A stretch of 64,000 nucleotides of DNA from DASXAI01 sp963728985 (lineage in GTDB: Bacteria; Actinomycetota; Acidimicrobiia; Acidimicrobiales; Ilumatobacteraceae), in contig CAVSME010000009.1 in assembly GCA_963728985.1 (NCBI GenBank), positions 124,001-188,000 on the forward strand. Reading direction: 5' to 3'. Position 1 is the first letter of the stretch. Every line of letters begins with the position of its first letter. A program made the position numbers and the translations under genes. Positions 44,695 through 52,958 of this stretch are shown here, piece after piece. A model generated the notes under the pieces. That model was not told the origin of the DNA, did no database searches, and worked only from the letters and a program-made list of their open reading frames with translations.

Positions 44695-45201
44695 TCAGAT
44701 GGGCTTGGCGACGATCTCGGCGAGGGACCGGCCATGGAGACCGGTCGCCTCGAGCTTGGACCGGTAGCGGATCGAGATGCGCAGCACGGCGAAGCGCCAC
44801 CGATCCGGATCGCGGCGCAGGCGATGCTGGTACGTACCGATCAGCAGCATGCCGTCCACGATCTCGAAGAAGTAGGCGAGCGTGGTGGCGGCGTGGCCGT
44901 CCAGGTCGATCTGCATGTTCGTGGCGATGTGCCCGGTCATGAACCCGTGGCTCGACGGGTCCGCGGTGCGGGCGTAGAAGTCGTCGATGATCGCCGACCG
45001 GCCGCGGTAGGTGCCGTCGACGCTGCGAGCCAGGCCGACCAGCTCGAGCTCGGCGTCCTCGGTGAACACGTCGCCGAGCGCGGCGAAGTCGCCGAGGTCG
45101 AGCCGGTTGCAGTAGTCGTGCACCGTCGCCCGGATGGCCTCCAGATCCTCGAGGCGCTGCAGCCTCGTCGCCAGCGCCGCCAGATCGACGTCCACGGTCA
45201 C
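44695..45201 (-). CDS. SnoaL-like/nuclear transport factor 2-fold protein
   Basis: A 168-residue alpha+beta-barrel protein of the SnoaL_4 type: DLEAIRATVHDYCNRLDLGD near the start, the helix-strand VFTEDAELELVGLA, and HGFMTGHIATNMQIDLDGHA. Relatives act as ketosteroid-isomerase-like or dehydratase-like enzymes. The GTG start overlaps the enoyl-CoA hydratase stop (GTGA), so they share a transcript. Confidence 0.8.
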   Translation of the reverse strand: MTVDVDLAALATRLQRLEDLEAIRATVHDYCNRLDLGDFAALGDVFTEDAELELVGLARSVDGTYRGRSAIIDDFYARTADPSSHGFMTGHIATNMQIDLDGHAATTLAYFFEIVDGMLLIGTYQHRLRRDPDRWRFAVLRISIRYRSKLEATGLHGRSLAEIVAKPI

Positions 45202-46001
45202 CGTCCTTCGAAGCGAGGAGCGCGCTTGGCCAGGAACGCCGCCTGACCTTCGCGGTAGTCCTGCGAGCGGAAGCACGCCTCGATCATCTGCGCCAGGCGC
45301 TCGCCGTCACGGCGTTCGGGGGTCATCTGGGTCTGGGCGATGGCCACCTTGCACGCCGCCACCGTGAGCGGCGCGTTCTCGGTGATCGTCCGGGCCAGAT
45401 CCATGACCGTGGTGCGCAGCTCCGCGGCGGGCACCACCCGGTTGATGAGCCCGATGCGCAACGCCTCCTCGGCGGTGAACCGCCGGGCCGAGAAGAGGAT
45501 CTCGGCGGCGTAGGCCGGGCCCACCAGGGCCACGAGCCCCTCGACGCCGCCATAGCCGTACCCGAGCCCGAGGCGCGCCGCCGGGATGCCGAACTGGCTG
45601 CCTTCGGCGGCGATGCGGATGTCGGCCTGCAGCGCGGTGAGGAGGCCACCACCGATGCAGTAGCCGCGGATCATGGCGACGATGGGCTTCTCCAGGTTCC
45701 GCCAGGCGTGGCCCATGTCGGCCATCGACCGGTCGTAGTCGGCGCGGGCCTCGGGCGCGGTGCGGACGTTGCCGAACTCGGAGATGTCGGCCCCCGAGAC
45801 GAAGGCCTTCTCGCCCGCTCCCGTCACGACCACGACGCGCACGGCGGGATCGGCCTGCAGCGCGCCGAGCGCGTCCGGCAAGGCCCGGAGGATCTCGATC
45901 GACAGCGCGTTGTGCTTCTCCGGCTGGTTGAACGTGACCTCGGCGACGCCGCCGTCGACGTCGACGAGGAGCTTGCCGGTGCCGGTGTCGAGCGCGCCCA
46001 C
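45198..46001 (-). CDS. Enoyl-CoA hydratase/isomerase family protein
   Basis: A 267-residue crotonase-fold enzyme. The oxyanion-hole segments are AFVSGADISEFGN and IRGYCIGGGLLTALQADIRI, and FGIPAARLGLGYGYGGVEGL is at the usual catalytic position. The C-terminal FRSQDYREGQAAFLAKRAPRF is standard. It is flanked by a CoA-transferase (10 bases upstream) and the SnoaL-like gene, consistent with degradation of an activated acid. Confidence 0.9.
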   Translation of the reverse strand: MGALDTGTGKLLVDVDGGVAEVTFNQPEKHNALSIEILRALPDALGALQADPAVRVVVVTGAGEKAFVSGADISEFGNVRTAPEARADYDRSMADMGHAWRNLEKPIVAMIRGYCIGGGLLTALQADIRIAAEGSQFGIPAARLGLGYGYGGVEGLVALVGPAYAAEILFSARRFTAEEALRIGLINRVVPAAELRTTVMDLARTITENAPLTVAACKVAIAQTQMTPERRDGERLAQMIEACFRSQDYREGQAAFLAKRAPRFEGR

Positions 46002-46010
46002 GCGGCGACC

Positions 46011-47177
46011 CTACGAGATCACGCCGCGCCGGCGAAGATCGTCGACCTCGTCCGCTTCGAGCCCGAGCTCGAGGAGCACGGACGTGGTGTGCTCGCCCGC
46101 CTCCGGCGTCGCGGCCCGAACGGTCGACGGCCCGTCCACGAGCGTCACCGCGTTGCGCAGGATGTCGATAGGCCCGAGGCTGGCTGAGTCCACCGTCGTG
46201 ACCATCCCGAGATGGGCCACATGCGGATCGGCGAACACCTCGTCGGTGCGCAGCACCGGACCGCAGGGCACCCCGGCGGCGTTCAATCGCTCCACCCACT
46301 CTGCCGTCGGCCGCTCGGCCAGTCGGTCACCGATGAGCCGGTTCAGCTCCTCTCGGTTGGCCGAGCGCTTGGCCGACGTGTCGAAGCGGGGATCGGCAGG
46401 CAGATCAGGCAGGCCGACCGCGTCACAGAAGCGATGCAGGATGCGCCCGAACGCGCCGGCGATGTTGACGTAGCCGTCGGCCGACCGGAAGCAGCCCATC
46501 GGCACCATCGTGGGATGGTGGTTGCCCTCTTGGGCGGCGACGACCCCTTCCATCGTCCAGCGCGCCGCCTGGAGGTCCATCATGGCGATCATCGACTCGA
46601 GGAGCGATGTCTGGACCCAGCGGCCCACGCCGGTCCGCTCCCGCTCGTGCAGCGCCACGAGGACACCGATGGCCAGGTACAGCCCGGCCGACAGGTCGGC
46701 CACGGGGATGCCGACACGGGTCGGCTCCGTGCCGGGCAGACCGGTCACGCTCATCAAGCCGCCCATGCCCTGGGCGATCTGGTCCACGCCGCCGCGGTCG
46801 GCGTAGGGGCCGTCCTGGCCGAACCCCGACAGCGAGGCGTAGATCAGGCGGGGATTGCGCCGATGCACGGCCTCGTAGTCGAAGCCGAGGCGGGCCTTCA
46901 CCTGGGGCCGCATGTTCTCCACGAGCACGTCGGCGTCGTCGGTGAGGCGCAGCAGCAGCTCCAGGCCCTCGGGCTGCTTCAGGTCGATGCCGATGGCCCG
47001 CTTGTTGCGATGCAGGTTCTGGAAGTCCGAACCGTGGCGCTCGGCATCGGCCCGACCGGCCGTCGGCGGCTCCACCCGCACGACGTCGGCGCCCCAGTCG
47101 GCCAGCTGCCGGACGCACGTGGGTCCGGCGCGGGCGATGGTCAGGTCGACGACGCGCAGGTCGGCCAGCGGCAGCAC
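46011..47177 (-). CDS. Class III (CaiB/BaiF) CoA-transferase
   Basis: A 388-residue enzyme. LADWGADVVRVEPPTAGRAD and NLHRNKRAIGIDLKQPEG are N-terminal family motifs. The active-site segment is VGRWVQTSLLESMIAMM, with Glu where Frc has the catalytic Asp. The GTG at 47177 is the only start that includes LADLRVVDLTIARAGP. Head of the minus-strand catabolic group. Confidence 0.88.
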   Translation of the reverse strand: MLPLADLRVVDLTIARAGPTCVRQLADWGADVVRVEPPTAGRADAERHGSDFQNLHRNKRAIGIDLKQPEGLELLLRLTDDADVLVENMRPQVKARLGFDYEAVHRRNPRLIYASLSGFGQDGPYADRGGVDQIAQGMGGLMSVTGLPGTEPTRVGIPVADLSAGLYLAIGVLVALHERERTGVGRWVQTSLLESMIAMMDLQAARWTMEGVVAAQEGNHHPTMVPMGCFRSADGYVNIAGAFGRILHRFCDAVGLPDLPADPRFDTSAKRSANREELNRLIGDRLAERPTAEWVERLNAAGVPCGPVLRTDEVFADPHVAHLGMVTTVDSASLGPIDILRNAVTLVDGPSTVRAATPEAGEHTTSVLLELGLEADEVDDLRRRGVIS

Positions 47178-47230
47178 CGACGCGGGATACTACGCACGGC
47201 CCGGTCACACACCCGAGTCGACGAGCGGTC

Positions 47231-47278
47231 GTTCTCGGAGCGATCCGTCTCACAGACGAGACGCAGTGCTCCGAGAAC
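47231..47278 (-). terminator. Nested hairpin terminator downstream of the PadR gene
   Basis: GTTCTCGGAGC (47231-47241) and GCTCCGAGAAC (47268-47278) pair perfectly. Inside the 26-base loop CGTCTC and GAGACG form a second 6 bp stem. It lies directly after the PadR stop and before the CoA-transferase start. No T-run follows. Confidence 0.55.
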
Positions 47279-47281
47279 CCC

Positions 47282-47773
47282 TCAGTCCTCCGCCAGCAGG
47301 CGGTAGAGCTGCTTGCGGGCCTCGGTGATGATCTGCAGGGCCTGCTCGACCTGCGCCTGGTTGCCGGCGGCGCCGACCTGGCGGGCGGCGACGTGGAGCT
47401 GCATGAGCGCGCCACGCAGGCTGCCGCCGCCCTCGGCCCCCGCCCACGGCGGTCCGCCCGCTTCCTCCAACCGGCTGCGGGCCTCGGCGTGGCCCTCGTC
47501 GGTGAGCTCGTACACCCGCTTGCCGTCGCGGTCGGACGACCGGGCCAGGCCCTCGTCCTCCAGCAACTGCAGCGTCGGGTAGACCGACCCGGCGCTCGGG
47601 CGCCACGCCCCGCCGGTCTTGTCCTCCAAGGCCTGGATCACCTCGTAGCCGTGGCGGGGCTGCTCGTCGAGCACCGCCAGGACGGCGGTGCGGATGTCAC
47701 CTCGCCGCATCCGGCGCGGACCACCCTCACGGCCGAAACCCGGACGGTGGTGATGGCCTGGTTCATGTCGCAT
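47282..47773 (-). CDS. PadR family transcriptional regulator
   Basis: A 163-residue regulator. The winged helix is MRRGDIRTAVLAVLDEQPRH followed by GYEVIQALEDKTGGAWRPS and SVYPTLQLLEDEGLARSSD, with a helical C-terminal dimerisation part. The N-terminus is His/Gly-rich (MRHEPGHHHRPGFG). ATG 47773 has AGAGG six bases upstream. An A/T-rich palindrome just upstream is its likely operator. Confidence 0.88.
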   Translation of the reverse strand: MRHEPGHHHRPGFGREGGPRRMRRGDIRTAVLAVLDEQPRHGYEVIQALEDKTGGAWRPSAGSVYPTLQLLEDEGLARSSDRDGKRVYELTDEGHAEARSRLEEAGGPPWAGAEGGGSLRGALMQLHVAARQVGAAGNQAQVEQALQIITEARKQLYRLLAED

Positions 47774-47801
47774 GAGAAACCTCTTGTTCGTTCGCATTCG
47801 C

Positions 47802-47817
47802 TCACGATATATCGCGA
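47802..47817. promoter_or_regulatory. Probable PadR operator
   Basis: TCACGATATATCGCGA contains the perfect 10 bp palindrome CGATATATCG and is symmetric at 14 of 16 positions. It stands out as A/T-rich in GC-rich DNA, 29 bases before the PadR start, and fits autorepression. Confidence 0.55.
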
Positions 47818-47977
47818 TCGGACGGAGAACAACCCGCTCGGGTGGAATCTCAGTGGCCGGCCAGGCGGGCTCAGGTCGCCGAGGCCACGAGCACGAACTC
47901 GGTGGCGCGGTCGTCGCGAACGTCCGCGGTGCGCAGCGGGGGCGGCCCCGACAATGGCCAATACCCGACTGACTTGA

Positions 47978-49081
47978 TCAAGATTCGACGCCACGGGGGC
48001 GCTCGCCGGCGATCGCCACGCCGCGCCAGGGGCGCTCGGTCGGGCTGGCCACCGTGTAGTGGGCGGTGACGCGGTTGTCCCAGACCACGACGTCGCCGGC
48101 GCGCCACCGCCAGCGCACCGTGCGCTCGGGGGCGGCGATGTGGGTGCCCAGCAGATCGAGCAGCCGGGCGCTCTCGGCCGCCGACACGCCCTCGATCCGG
48201 CGGGTGAACGTGGGGTTCACGAACAGCGCCCGCTCCCCCGTCGCCGGGTCGACCCGGACGACGGGGTGGCGCGCCGTCTCGCCGGCGCCGTCGTCGTGGA
48301 CGCCAACCAACGGGCCGAGCTGCGCGCGCAGCGACTCGGGCAATGCGCCGTACGCGGCGACGAGGTCGGCCCACAGCGTGTCGCCGCCGTGCTCGATCCC
48401 ACGACCGGCGGCGGCCACGACGGCCACCGGGGGACTCGCCGTGAACGAGCCGTCAGTGCGCCAGCCCGGGCCGAACCCGCCGCCCCCCTCGCCGGCGAGC
48501 TCACCGAAACGGCGAGCGAAGGTGGCCAGTTCGGGCGCGGTCAGGTGCTGCTCGCGGAGGAACACCACTCGATGGCGCTCCAGCGCGTCGCGCAGGGCGG
48601 CCTCGTCGTCGGCGGCGAGCGCGGTCAGGGTCAGGCCCCGCACCTCGGCCCCGATCGTCGCCGTGAGAGGGTCGATGGCGATCGCCGGCGGGCCGCCGGC
48701 GATCGGCAGCCCGGCGGCCTGCCACGCGTCGAACCCGCCGGCCAGGTCGTGCACATCGCCGACGCCGATGTCGACCAGCGCCGCCACCGCCAGGCTCGAC
48801 GCGTAGCCCTGCTGGCAGAACACCACGATCGGTCGATCAGTGGCGACACGGGCGTCACGATGGGAACCGTTCGGGTCGATCCGCCACTCGAGGACGTTGC
48901 GGTCGATGATCACGGCGCCGGGGATGGTGCCGTGCGTGCGGCGCTGGGCATCGGGCCGGGTGTCGATGAGGATCGCCCCCCGGTCGCGCAGGGCGGCCGC
49001 CTGCTCCGGATCGACCATGCTGATGCGTCGGCGCGCCGCGCCGAGCAGCCGCTCGGTCGCCGCGTCCGGGCCCTCAGCCAT
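47978..49081 (-). CDS. Rhodanese domain fused to TauD/TfdA-like dioxygenase
   Basis: A 367-residue fusion. Residues about 25-125 form a rhodanese domain with active Cys in VVFCQQGYASSLAVAALVDI. Residues about 130-367 form a TauD-like double-stranded beta-helix (ALERHRVVFLREQHLTAPEL, GDTLWADLVAAYGALPESL). The iron site HxD reads WRTDGSF, so the first His is Arg (CGC for CAC). The distal His is kept in VVWDNRVTAHYTVASP. It may be inactive as an oxygenase or use another ligand set. A role in organosulfur metabolism is inferred. Start ATG 49081; a TTG at 49090 is also possible. Confidence 0.75.
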   Translation of the reverse strand: MAEGPDAATERLLGAARRRISMVDPEQAAALRDRGAILIDTRPDAQRRTHGTIPGAVIIDRNVLEWRIDPNGSHRDARVATDRPIVVFCQQGYASSLAVAALVDIGVGDVHDLAGGFDAWQAAGLPIAGGPPAIAIDPLTATIGAEVRGLTLTALAADDEAALRDALERHRVVFLREQHLTAPELATFARRFGELAGEGGGGFGPGWRTDGSFTASPPVAVVAAAGRGIEHGGDTLWADLVAAYGALPESLRAQLGPLVGVHDDGAGETARHPVVRVDPATGERALFVNPTFTRRIEGVSAAESARLLDLLGTHIAAPERTVRWRWRAGDVVVWDNRVTAHYTVASPTERPWRGVAIAGERPRGVES

Positions 49082-49105
49082 CGCCGTCAACGTACCGGGA
49101 GCGCG

Positions 49106-49585
49106 TCAGCCGCCGGTCCCGTGGGCGTCCCACGCATCAGGGTCGGCGGCGAGGGCAGCGACGTGCGGCGGCAGTGTGCCGGCGGCGAGATCGGCGATCG
49201 TCACCGTCTCGAGCACGGAGCGCAAGGACGCCCGCACGGCGATCCACAGCGACACGAACGGCTCGGGATCGCCCTCGGCCAGGAGCTCGTGGGGCCGTAC
49301 CCCGCGCACGACCGACAGCGGTCCTTCGAGGGCGCGGATCACGTGGGCGACGGTGATCGAGGCAGGAGGGCGGGCCAGGAGCCATCCGCCGCCGCCGCCC
49401 CGCTGGCTGCGCACGAGGCCGCCGGTGCGCAGGAGCCGGAGGATGTCGTCGAGGAACCCGGGCGGTAGGGCGTCCTTCTCGGCCAGCCGCGCCCGAGTGA
49501 CGGGCCGGCCGGGGAGGTCGGCCGACAGCTCGGCCAGCCTGGTCATCACCCGCACCCCGTGGTCGACCCGATACGAGATCCGCAC
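49106..49585 (-). CDS. Rrf2 family transcriptional regulator
   Basis: A 159-residue winged-helix regulator: ISYRVDHGVRVMTRLAEL, LPPGFLDDILRLLRTGGLVR and SQRGGGGGWLLARPPASITV are clear Rrf2 landmarks. The three Cys that hold Fe-S in IscR, NsrR and RsrR are absent (no Cys at all), as in CymR-type sulfur regulators. It is divergent from a sulfonate-type binding protein preceded by an IscR-like palindrome. Confidence 0.85.
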   Translation of the reverse strand: MRISYRVDHGVRVMTRLAELSADLPGRPVTRARLAEKDALPPGFLDDILRLLRTGGLVRSQRGGGGGWLLARPPASITVAHVIRALEGPLSVVRGVRPHELLAEGDPEPFVSLWIAVRASLRSVLETVTIADLAAGTLPPHVAALAADPDAWDAHGTGG

Positions 49586-49627
49586 GATGCCGACGGTATC
49601 GAGCGGCCCGGGTCGCGGCGGTCGTGC

Positions 49628-49656
49628 TTGACGCGCCGGCCGCGATACCTCTAAAA
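49628..49656 (+). promoter_or_regulatory. Promoter of the orphan binding-protein gene
   Basis: TTGACG (49628-49633) and CTAAAA (49651-49656) are spaced by 17 bases. The start site would fall inside the palindrome at 49657-49675, consistent with repression. The -10 is weak. Confidence 0.4.
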
Positions 49657-49675
49657 CCTGACTGTCTTAGTCAAC
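49657..49675. promoter_or_regulatory. IscR/Rrf2-like operator
   Basis: CCTGACT-GTCTT-AGTCAAC has the GACT-N5-AGTC core and flanks of the IscR type 1 consensus (YYGACTRWWWYAGTCRR) with one mismatch in the spacer. It lies between a divergent Rrf2 gene and the binding protein it probably controls. Confidence 0.6.
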
Positions 49676-49696
49676 AATCCCCTGGAGGTCGCCTCT

Positions 49697-50809
49697 ATGC
49701 CTGTCCGCCGTCTGGTTCCCCTCGCCCTCGCCATGGTGCTGGCGGCGGCGGCGTGCGGGAGCGACAACTCGGGCTCCTCCTCCGCCGCCACCACCGCAGC
49801 TGCGGCCGCCACCACGGCCGGGGGCGCCACCACGGCCGCCGGTGCCGCAACGACGTCGGGCGAGAAGGTGACGCTCCGCCTCGGCTTCTTCCCCAACATC
49901 ACCCACGCCACGGCGCTCGTCGGCGTGGAGAAGGGCATCTTCGCCGACAAGCTCGGCGCCAACGTGAAGCTGGAGACGTCGACCTACAACGCCGGTCCGG
50001 CCGCCATCGAGGCGCTGTTCGCCGACGCCATCGACGCCACCTACATCGGCCCGAATCCCGCCATCAACGGCTACGCCCAGTCCGGCGGCGAAGCGCTGCG
50101 GATCATCTCCGGCGCCACGTCCGCCGGCGCCTCCCTCGTGGTCAAGCCCGAGATCAACAGCCCCGCCGACCTCAAGGGCAAGACCATCGCCTCACCGCAG
50201 CTGGGCAACACCCAGGACGTGGCCCTGCGCACCTGGCTCAAGAGCAACGGGCTGAGCAGCGACACCTCGGGCGGCGGTGACGTCTCCGTCAAGCCGCAGG
50301 ACAACGCCGCCACCCTGGATGCGTTCAAGCAGGACCAGGTGCAGGGCGCCTGGGTCCCCGAGCCGTGGGCCACCCGCCTGGTGCAGGAGGGCGGCGGCAA
50401 GGTGCTCGTCGACGAGAAGTCCCTGTGGCCGCAGGGCCAGTTCGTGACCACCCACTTGATCGTCGCCACCAAGTTCCTGAAGGACCACCCCGACGTCGTG
50501 AAGGGCCTCCTCGCCGGTCAGGTGGCGGCCAACGACTACGTGAACAAGAACCCGGCCGACGCCCAGAAGGCAGCCAACGACGAGATCGAGAAGATCACCC
50601 AGAAGCGGCTGGCCGACGGCGTCATCACGGCCGCCTGGAAGAACCTGACCTTCACCGACGACCCCATCGCCTCGTCGCTCAAGACGTCGGCCGACAACGC
50701 CATCGCCCTCGAGCTCCTCAAGCCCGTCGACCTCAGCAAGATCTATGACCTCGGTCCGCTCAACGAGGTGCTGGAGGCCGCCGGCGAGCCCGCCGTCAAC
50801 GAGCCGTAG
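49697..50809 (+). CDS. ABC transporter substrate-binding lipoprotein (sulfonate/nitrate/taurine type)
   Basis: A 370-residue lipoprotein. The signal peptide MPVRRLVPLALAMVLAAAAC ends at the lipobox Cys, followed by a Ser/Ala/Thr linker. The SsuA/NrtA-like fold shows LGFFPNITHATALVGVEKGI, IDATYIGPNPAINGYAQSGG and GAWVPEPWATRLVQEGGGK. CTGGAGG precedes the ATG. No permease or ATPase follows, so it must serve a transporter encoded elsewhere. Confidence 0.88.
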   Translation: MPVRRLVPLALAMVLAAAACGSDNSGSSSAATTAAAAATTAGGATTAAGAATTSGEKVTLRLGFFPNITHATALVGVEKGIFADKLGANVKLETSTYNAGPAAIEALFADAIDATYIGPNPAINGYAQSGGEALRIISGATSAGASLVVKPEINSPADLKGKTIASPQLGNTQDVALRTWLKSNGLSSDTSGGGDVSVKPQDNAATLDAFKQDQVQGAWVPEPWATRLVQEGGGKVLVDEKSLWPQGQFVTTHLIVATKFLKDHPDVVKGLLAGQVAANDYVNKNPADAQKAANDEIEKITQKRLADGVITAAWKNLTFTDDPIASSLKTSADNAIALELLKPVDLSKIYDLGPLNEVLEAAGEPAVNEP

Positions 50810-50812
50810 CGC

Positions 50813-51610
50813 TCACACCCGGCCGAGATCGAGCCGGGCGGCGACGCCGTCCAGGCCCGGTCCCGCCGCCGGGTACCGCAGGAGGACGGCCGGGTCGTGG
50901 CCCGGGATGACCGCGTCGCTCGATGAGGCCAGGCGTCGCAGCCTCTCCCACCCTTCGACCATGGCCCCGAGGTCGTAGACGATCGGGAAGGGTCGGCCCG
51001 TGTCCATGTTCTCGTAGTAGTGGGTGGCGTCGGAGGCGAGCACGAGCCCGCCGGCCTCGGTGCCCACCCGCACGACCTGGAGGCCATCGGTGTGGCCGCC
51101 GATGAGGTGCACCGACAGGCCGTCGGCCAGCTCGTCGTCGCCGTCGTGGAACACGACCCGCCCGCCGTGGACGGCCCGGACGAGATCGGCGACGTGGTCG
51201 GGGGTGAACGAGTGGCCGAACACCCGACGGGTCATGTGCCGCCCGGTGGCGAATGCCATCTCCCGGTCCTGGACGTGGAAGCGAGCATGCGGGAAGTGGG
51301 CCACTCCGCCGGCGTGGTCGTAGTGCAGGTGGGTGATGATCACGTCGGTCACCGTGGCGGCATCGATGCCGATGGTGGCCAGCGCGCCGGCGGCCGAGCG
51401 CAGCAGCCGGCGACCGCGCCGCGCCGCGTCGTCGGGGCCGAAGCCCGTGTCCACCACCCACGTGGCGTCGGCGCCGACGGCCACCCACACGAAGTAGTCC
51501 ATGGGCATCGGTGCGTCGTGGGGGTCACCGCCGATGAAGTGCTCGGCCCGTCGAGCGTCACGTTCGGCGTACTTGAGGGCGTAGACGCGGTAGGTACCGC
51601 TGCCGGTCAT
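50813..51610 (-). CDS. MBL-fold hydrolase (lactonase-like)
   Basis: A 265-residue metallo-beta-lactamase-fold protein. The metal motif is IITHLHYDHAGG (HxHxDH); later ligands are in HLIGGHTDG, ASDATHYYENMD and VIPGHDP. The overall pattern resembles N-acyl-homoserine lactonases of the AttM/AiiA group, so a lactone or ester substrate is likely. The start is ATG 51610. Convergent with the binding-protein gene. Confidence 0.85.
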   Translation of the reverse strand: MTGSGTYRVYALKYAERDARRAEHFIGGDPHDAPMPMDYFVWVAVGADATWVVDTGFGPDDAARRGRRLLRSAAGALATIGIDAATVTDVIITHLHYDHAGGVAHFPHARFHVQDREMAFATGRHMTRRVFGHSFTPDHVADLVRAVHGGRVVFHDGDDELADGLSVHLIGGHTDGLQVVRVGTEAGGLVLASDATHYYENMDTGRPFPIVYDLGAMVEGWERLRRLASSSDAVIPGHDPAVLLRYPAAGPGLDGVAARLDLGRV

Positions 51611-51659
51611 GCGCCCGTATGGTAGGGCGCCGCCAGACGCCGAAGCCGAGGAGAGATGC

Positions 51660-52055
51660 ATGGATGCCGAGCTGTTCAACGTCGGGCTGGAGGCGCGCAC
51701 GCGGGTGCTCGGCGCCGAGTACGTGACGCGCGCGATGTCCTCGACCGACAGCTTCAACCACGAGTTCCAGCAGATCCTCACCGAGTACTGCTGGGGTGGC
51801 GTGTGGGGCCGCTCGGCCTTGACCGATCGGCAGCGCAGCCTCAACAACCTCTGCCTGCTGGCCGCCCTCAACCGGGGCGAGGAGTTCAAGACGCACTTCC
51901 GCGCCGCGCTGGGGAACGGCTGCACGCTGGACGAGCTGCGCGACACGCTCATCCAGATCGCGGTGTACGCCGGCATCCCCGCCGGCGTGGAGGCCTTCCG
52001 CCTGGCCCGCCAGGTGCTGGATGCGGAAGGGATCACACCGGAGCCGGCGGCGTGA
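51660..52055 (+). CDS. Carboxymuconolactone decarboxylase family protein
   Basis: A 131-residue all-helical protein: NHEFQQILTEYCWGGVWGRS, LNNLCLLAALNRGEEFKTHF and IQIAVYAGIPAGVEAFRLA match PcaC-like CMD proteins. The usual CxxCH peroxidase motif is absent, so it is the decarboxylase-type rather than AhpD. GAGGAGAG precedes the ATG. It overlaps the next gene by GTGA. Confidence 0.88.
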   Translation: MDAELFNVGLEARTRVLGAEYVTRAMSSTDSFNHEFQQILTEYCWGGVWGRSALTDRQRSLNNLCLLAALNRGEEFKTHFRAALGNGCTLDELRDTLIQIAVYAGIPAGVEAFRLARQVLDAEGITPEPAA

Positions 52056-52951
52056 CCCCGGCGGTCGTCGGCTTCGTCGGCCTGGGCAACATGGGTGGGC
52101 CGATGGCGCGGCGCATCGTTGCCGCCGGGTTCGAGCTGGTGGGCTTCGACGCTGCCGGCACCGCCGAGCGCCTGCCCGCCGGCGCCACGGCCGCCACCGA
52201 CGTGGCCGACGTGGCCACCCGCGCCGACACCATCCTCCTCAGCCTCCCCGACGGCCACGCCACGCTGGCCGTCGCCGATGGCGTGGCCGCCGCGCCGCAG
52301 CGCCGCGCCACGACCGTCGTCGACCTCTCCACCGTGGGTCCGGCCGCCGCCACCGCCGCTGCCGCCGCGCTCGAACGCGTCGGCGTGACGTACGTGGACG
52401 GGCCGGTGTCGGGCGGCGCGGCGGGAGCCGCCGCCGGGACGATCGCCCTCATGTTCGCCGGACCCGCTGCGGTGCTCGACGCCCACCGACCCATCTTCGA
52501 AGCCATCGCCGGCAACATCTTCGCCGTCGGCACGATGCCCGGGCAGGGCCAGGCCATGAAGCTGCTGAACAACTTCCTGTCGGCCACGGCGCTGGCGGCG
52601 ACGTCGGAGGCGCTCATGTTCGGGCGGGTCCACGGCCTCGACCTGGCGATGATGGTCGACGTGCTCAACGTGTCGAGCGGCCGCAACTCGGCGACCGACG
52701 ACAAGTTCCCCCGCCGGGTGCTCACCGGGACCTTCGACGCCGGCTTCCGCACCGCGCTCATGGCCAAGGACGTCCGCTTGTACATGGAGATGGTGGCGGC
52801 AGCGGGAACCGCCGGTGCCGTCGGCCGCACCGTCGCCGACGTGTGGCAGCACGCCGATGCGGCCCTCCCCGGCAGCGACTTCACCCAGATCTGGCAGCAC
52901 GTCGCCGGCCCGCTGGCGGCCTTGGCCCCCGGTGACGGGCCCGTGCCATGA
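52052..52951 (+). CDS. NAD(P)-dependent oxidoreductase, 3-hydroxyisobutyrate dehydrogenase family
   Basis: A 299-residue beta-hydroxyacid dehydrogenase. The cofactor motif is VGFVGLGNMGGPMARRIVAA, the substrate loop is YVDGPVSGGAAGAAAGT, the catalytic Lys lies in GQAMKLLNNFLSATALA, and the cofactor Lys in FRTALMAKDVRLYMEM. GTG 52052 overlaps the preceding stop. Confidence 0.9.
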   Translation: MTPAVVGFVGLGNMGGPMARRIVAAGFELVGFDAAGTAERLPAGATAATDVADVATRADTILLSLPDGHATLAVADGVAAAPQRRATTVVDLSTVGPAAATAAAAALERVGVTYVDGPVSGGAAGAAAGTIALMFAGPAAVLDAHRPIFEAIAGNIFAVGTMPGQGQAMKLLNNFLSATALAATSEALMFGRVHGLDLAMMVDVLNVSSGRNSATDDKFPRRVLTGTFDAGFRTALMAKDVRLYMEMVAAAGTAGAVGRTVADVWQHADAALPGSDFTQIWQHVAGPLAALAPGDGPVP

Positions 52952-52958
52952 TCACGCG

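Noticed and set aside
47973..47982. CTTGATCAAG palindrome as an operator
   Set aside because: A perfect 10 bp palindrome, but it sits at the stop codon of the rhodanese-TauD gene with no start nearby, so there is no clear regulatory context.
50813..52900. A 695-residue minus-strand protein
   Set aside because: Only the last 265 codons have MBL features. The rest is a shadow of the CMD and dehydrogenase genes on the plus strand.
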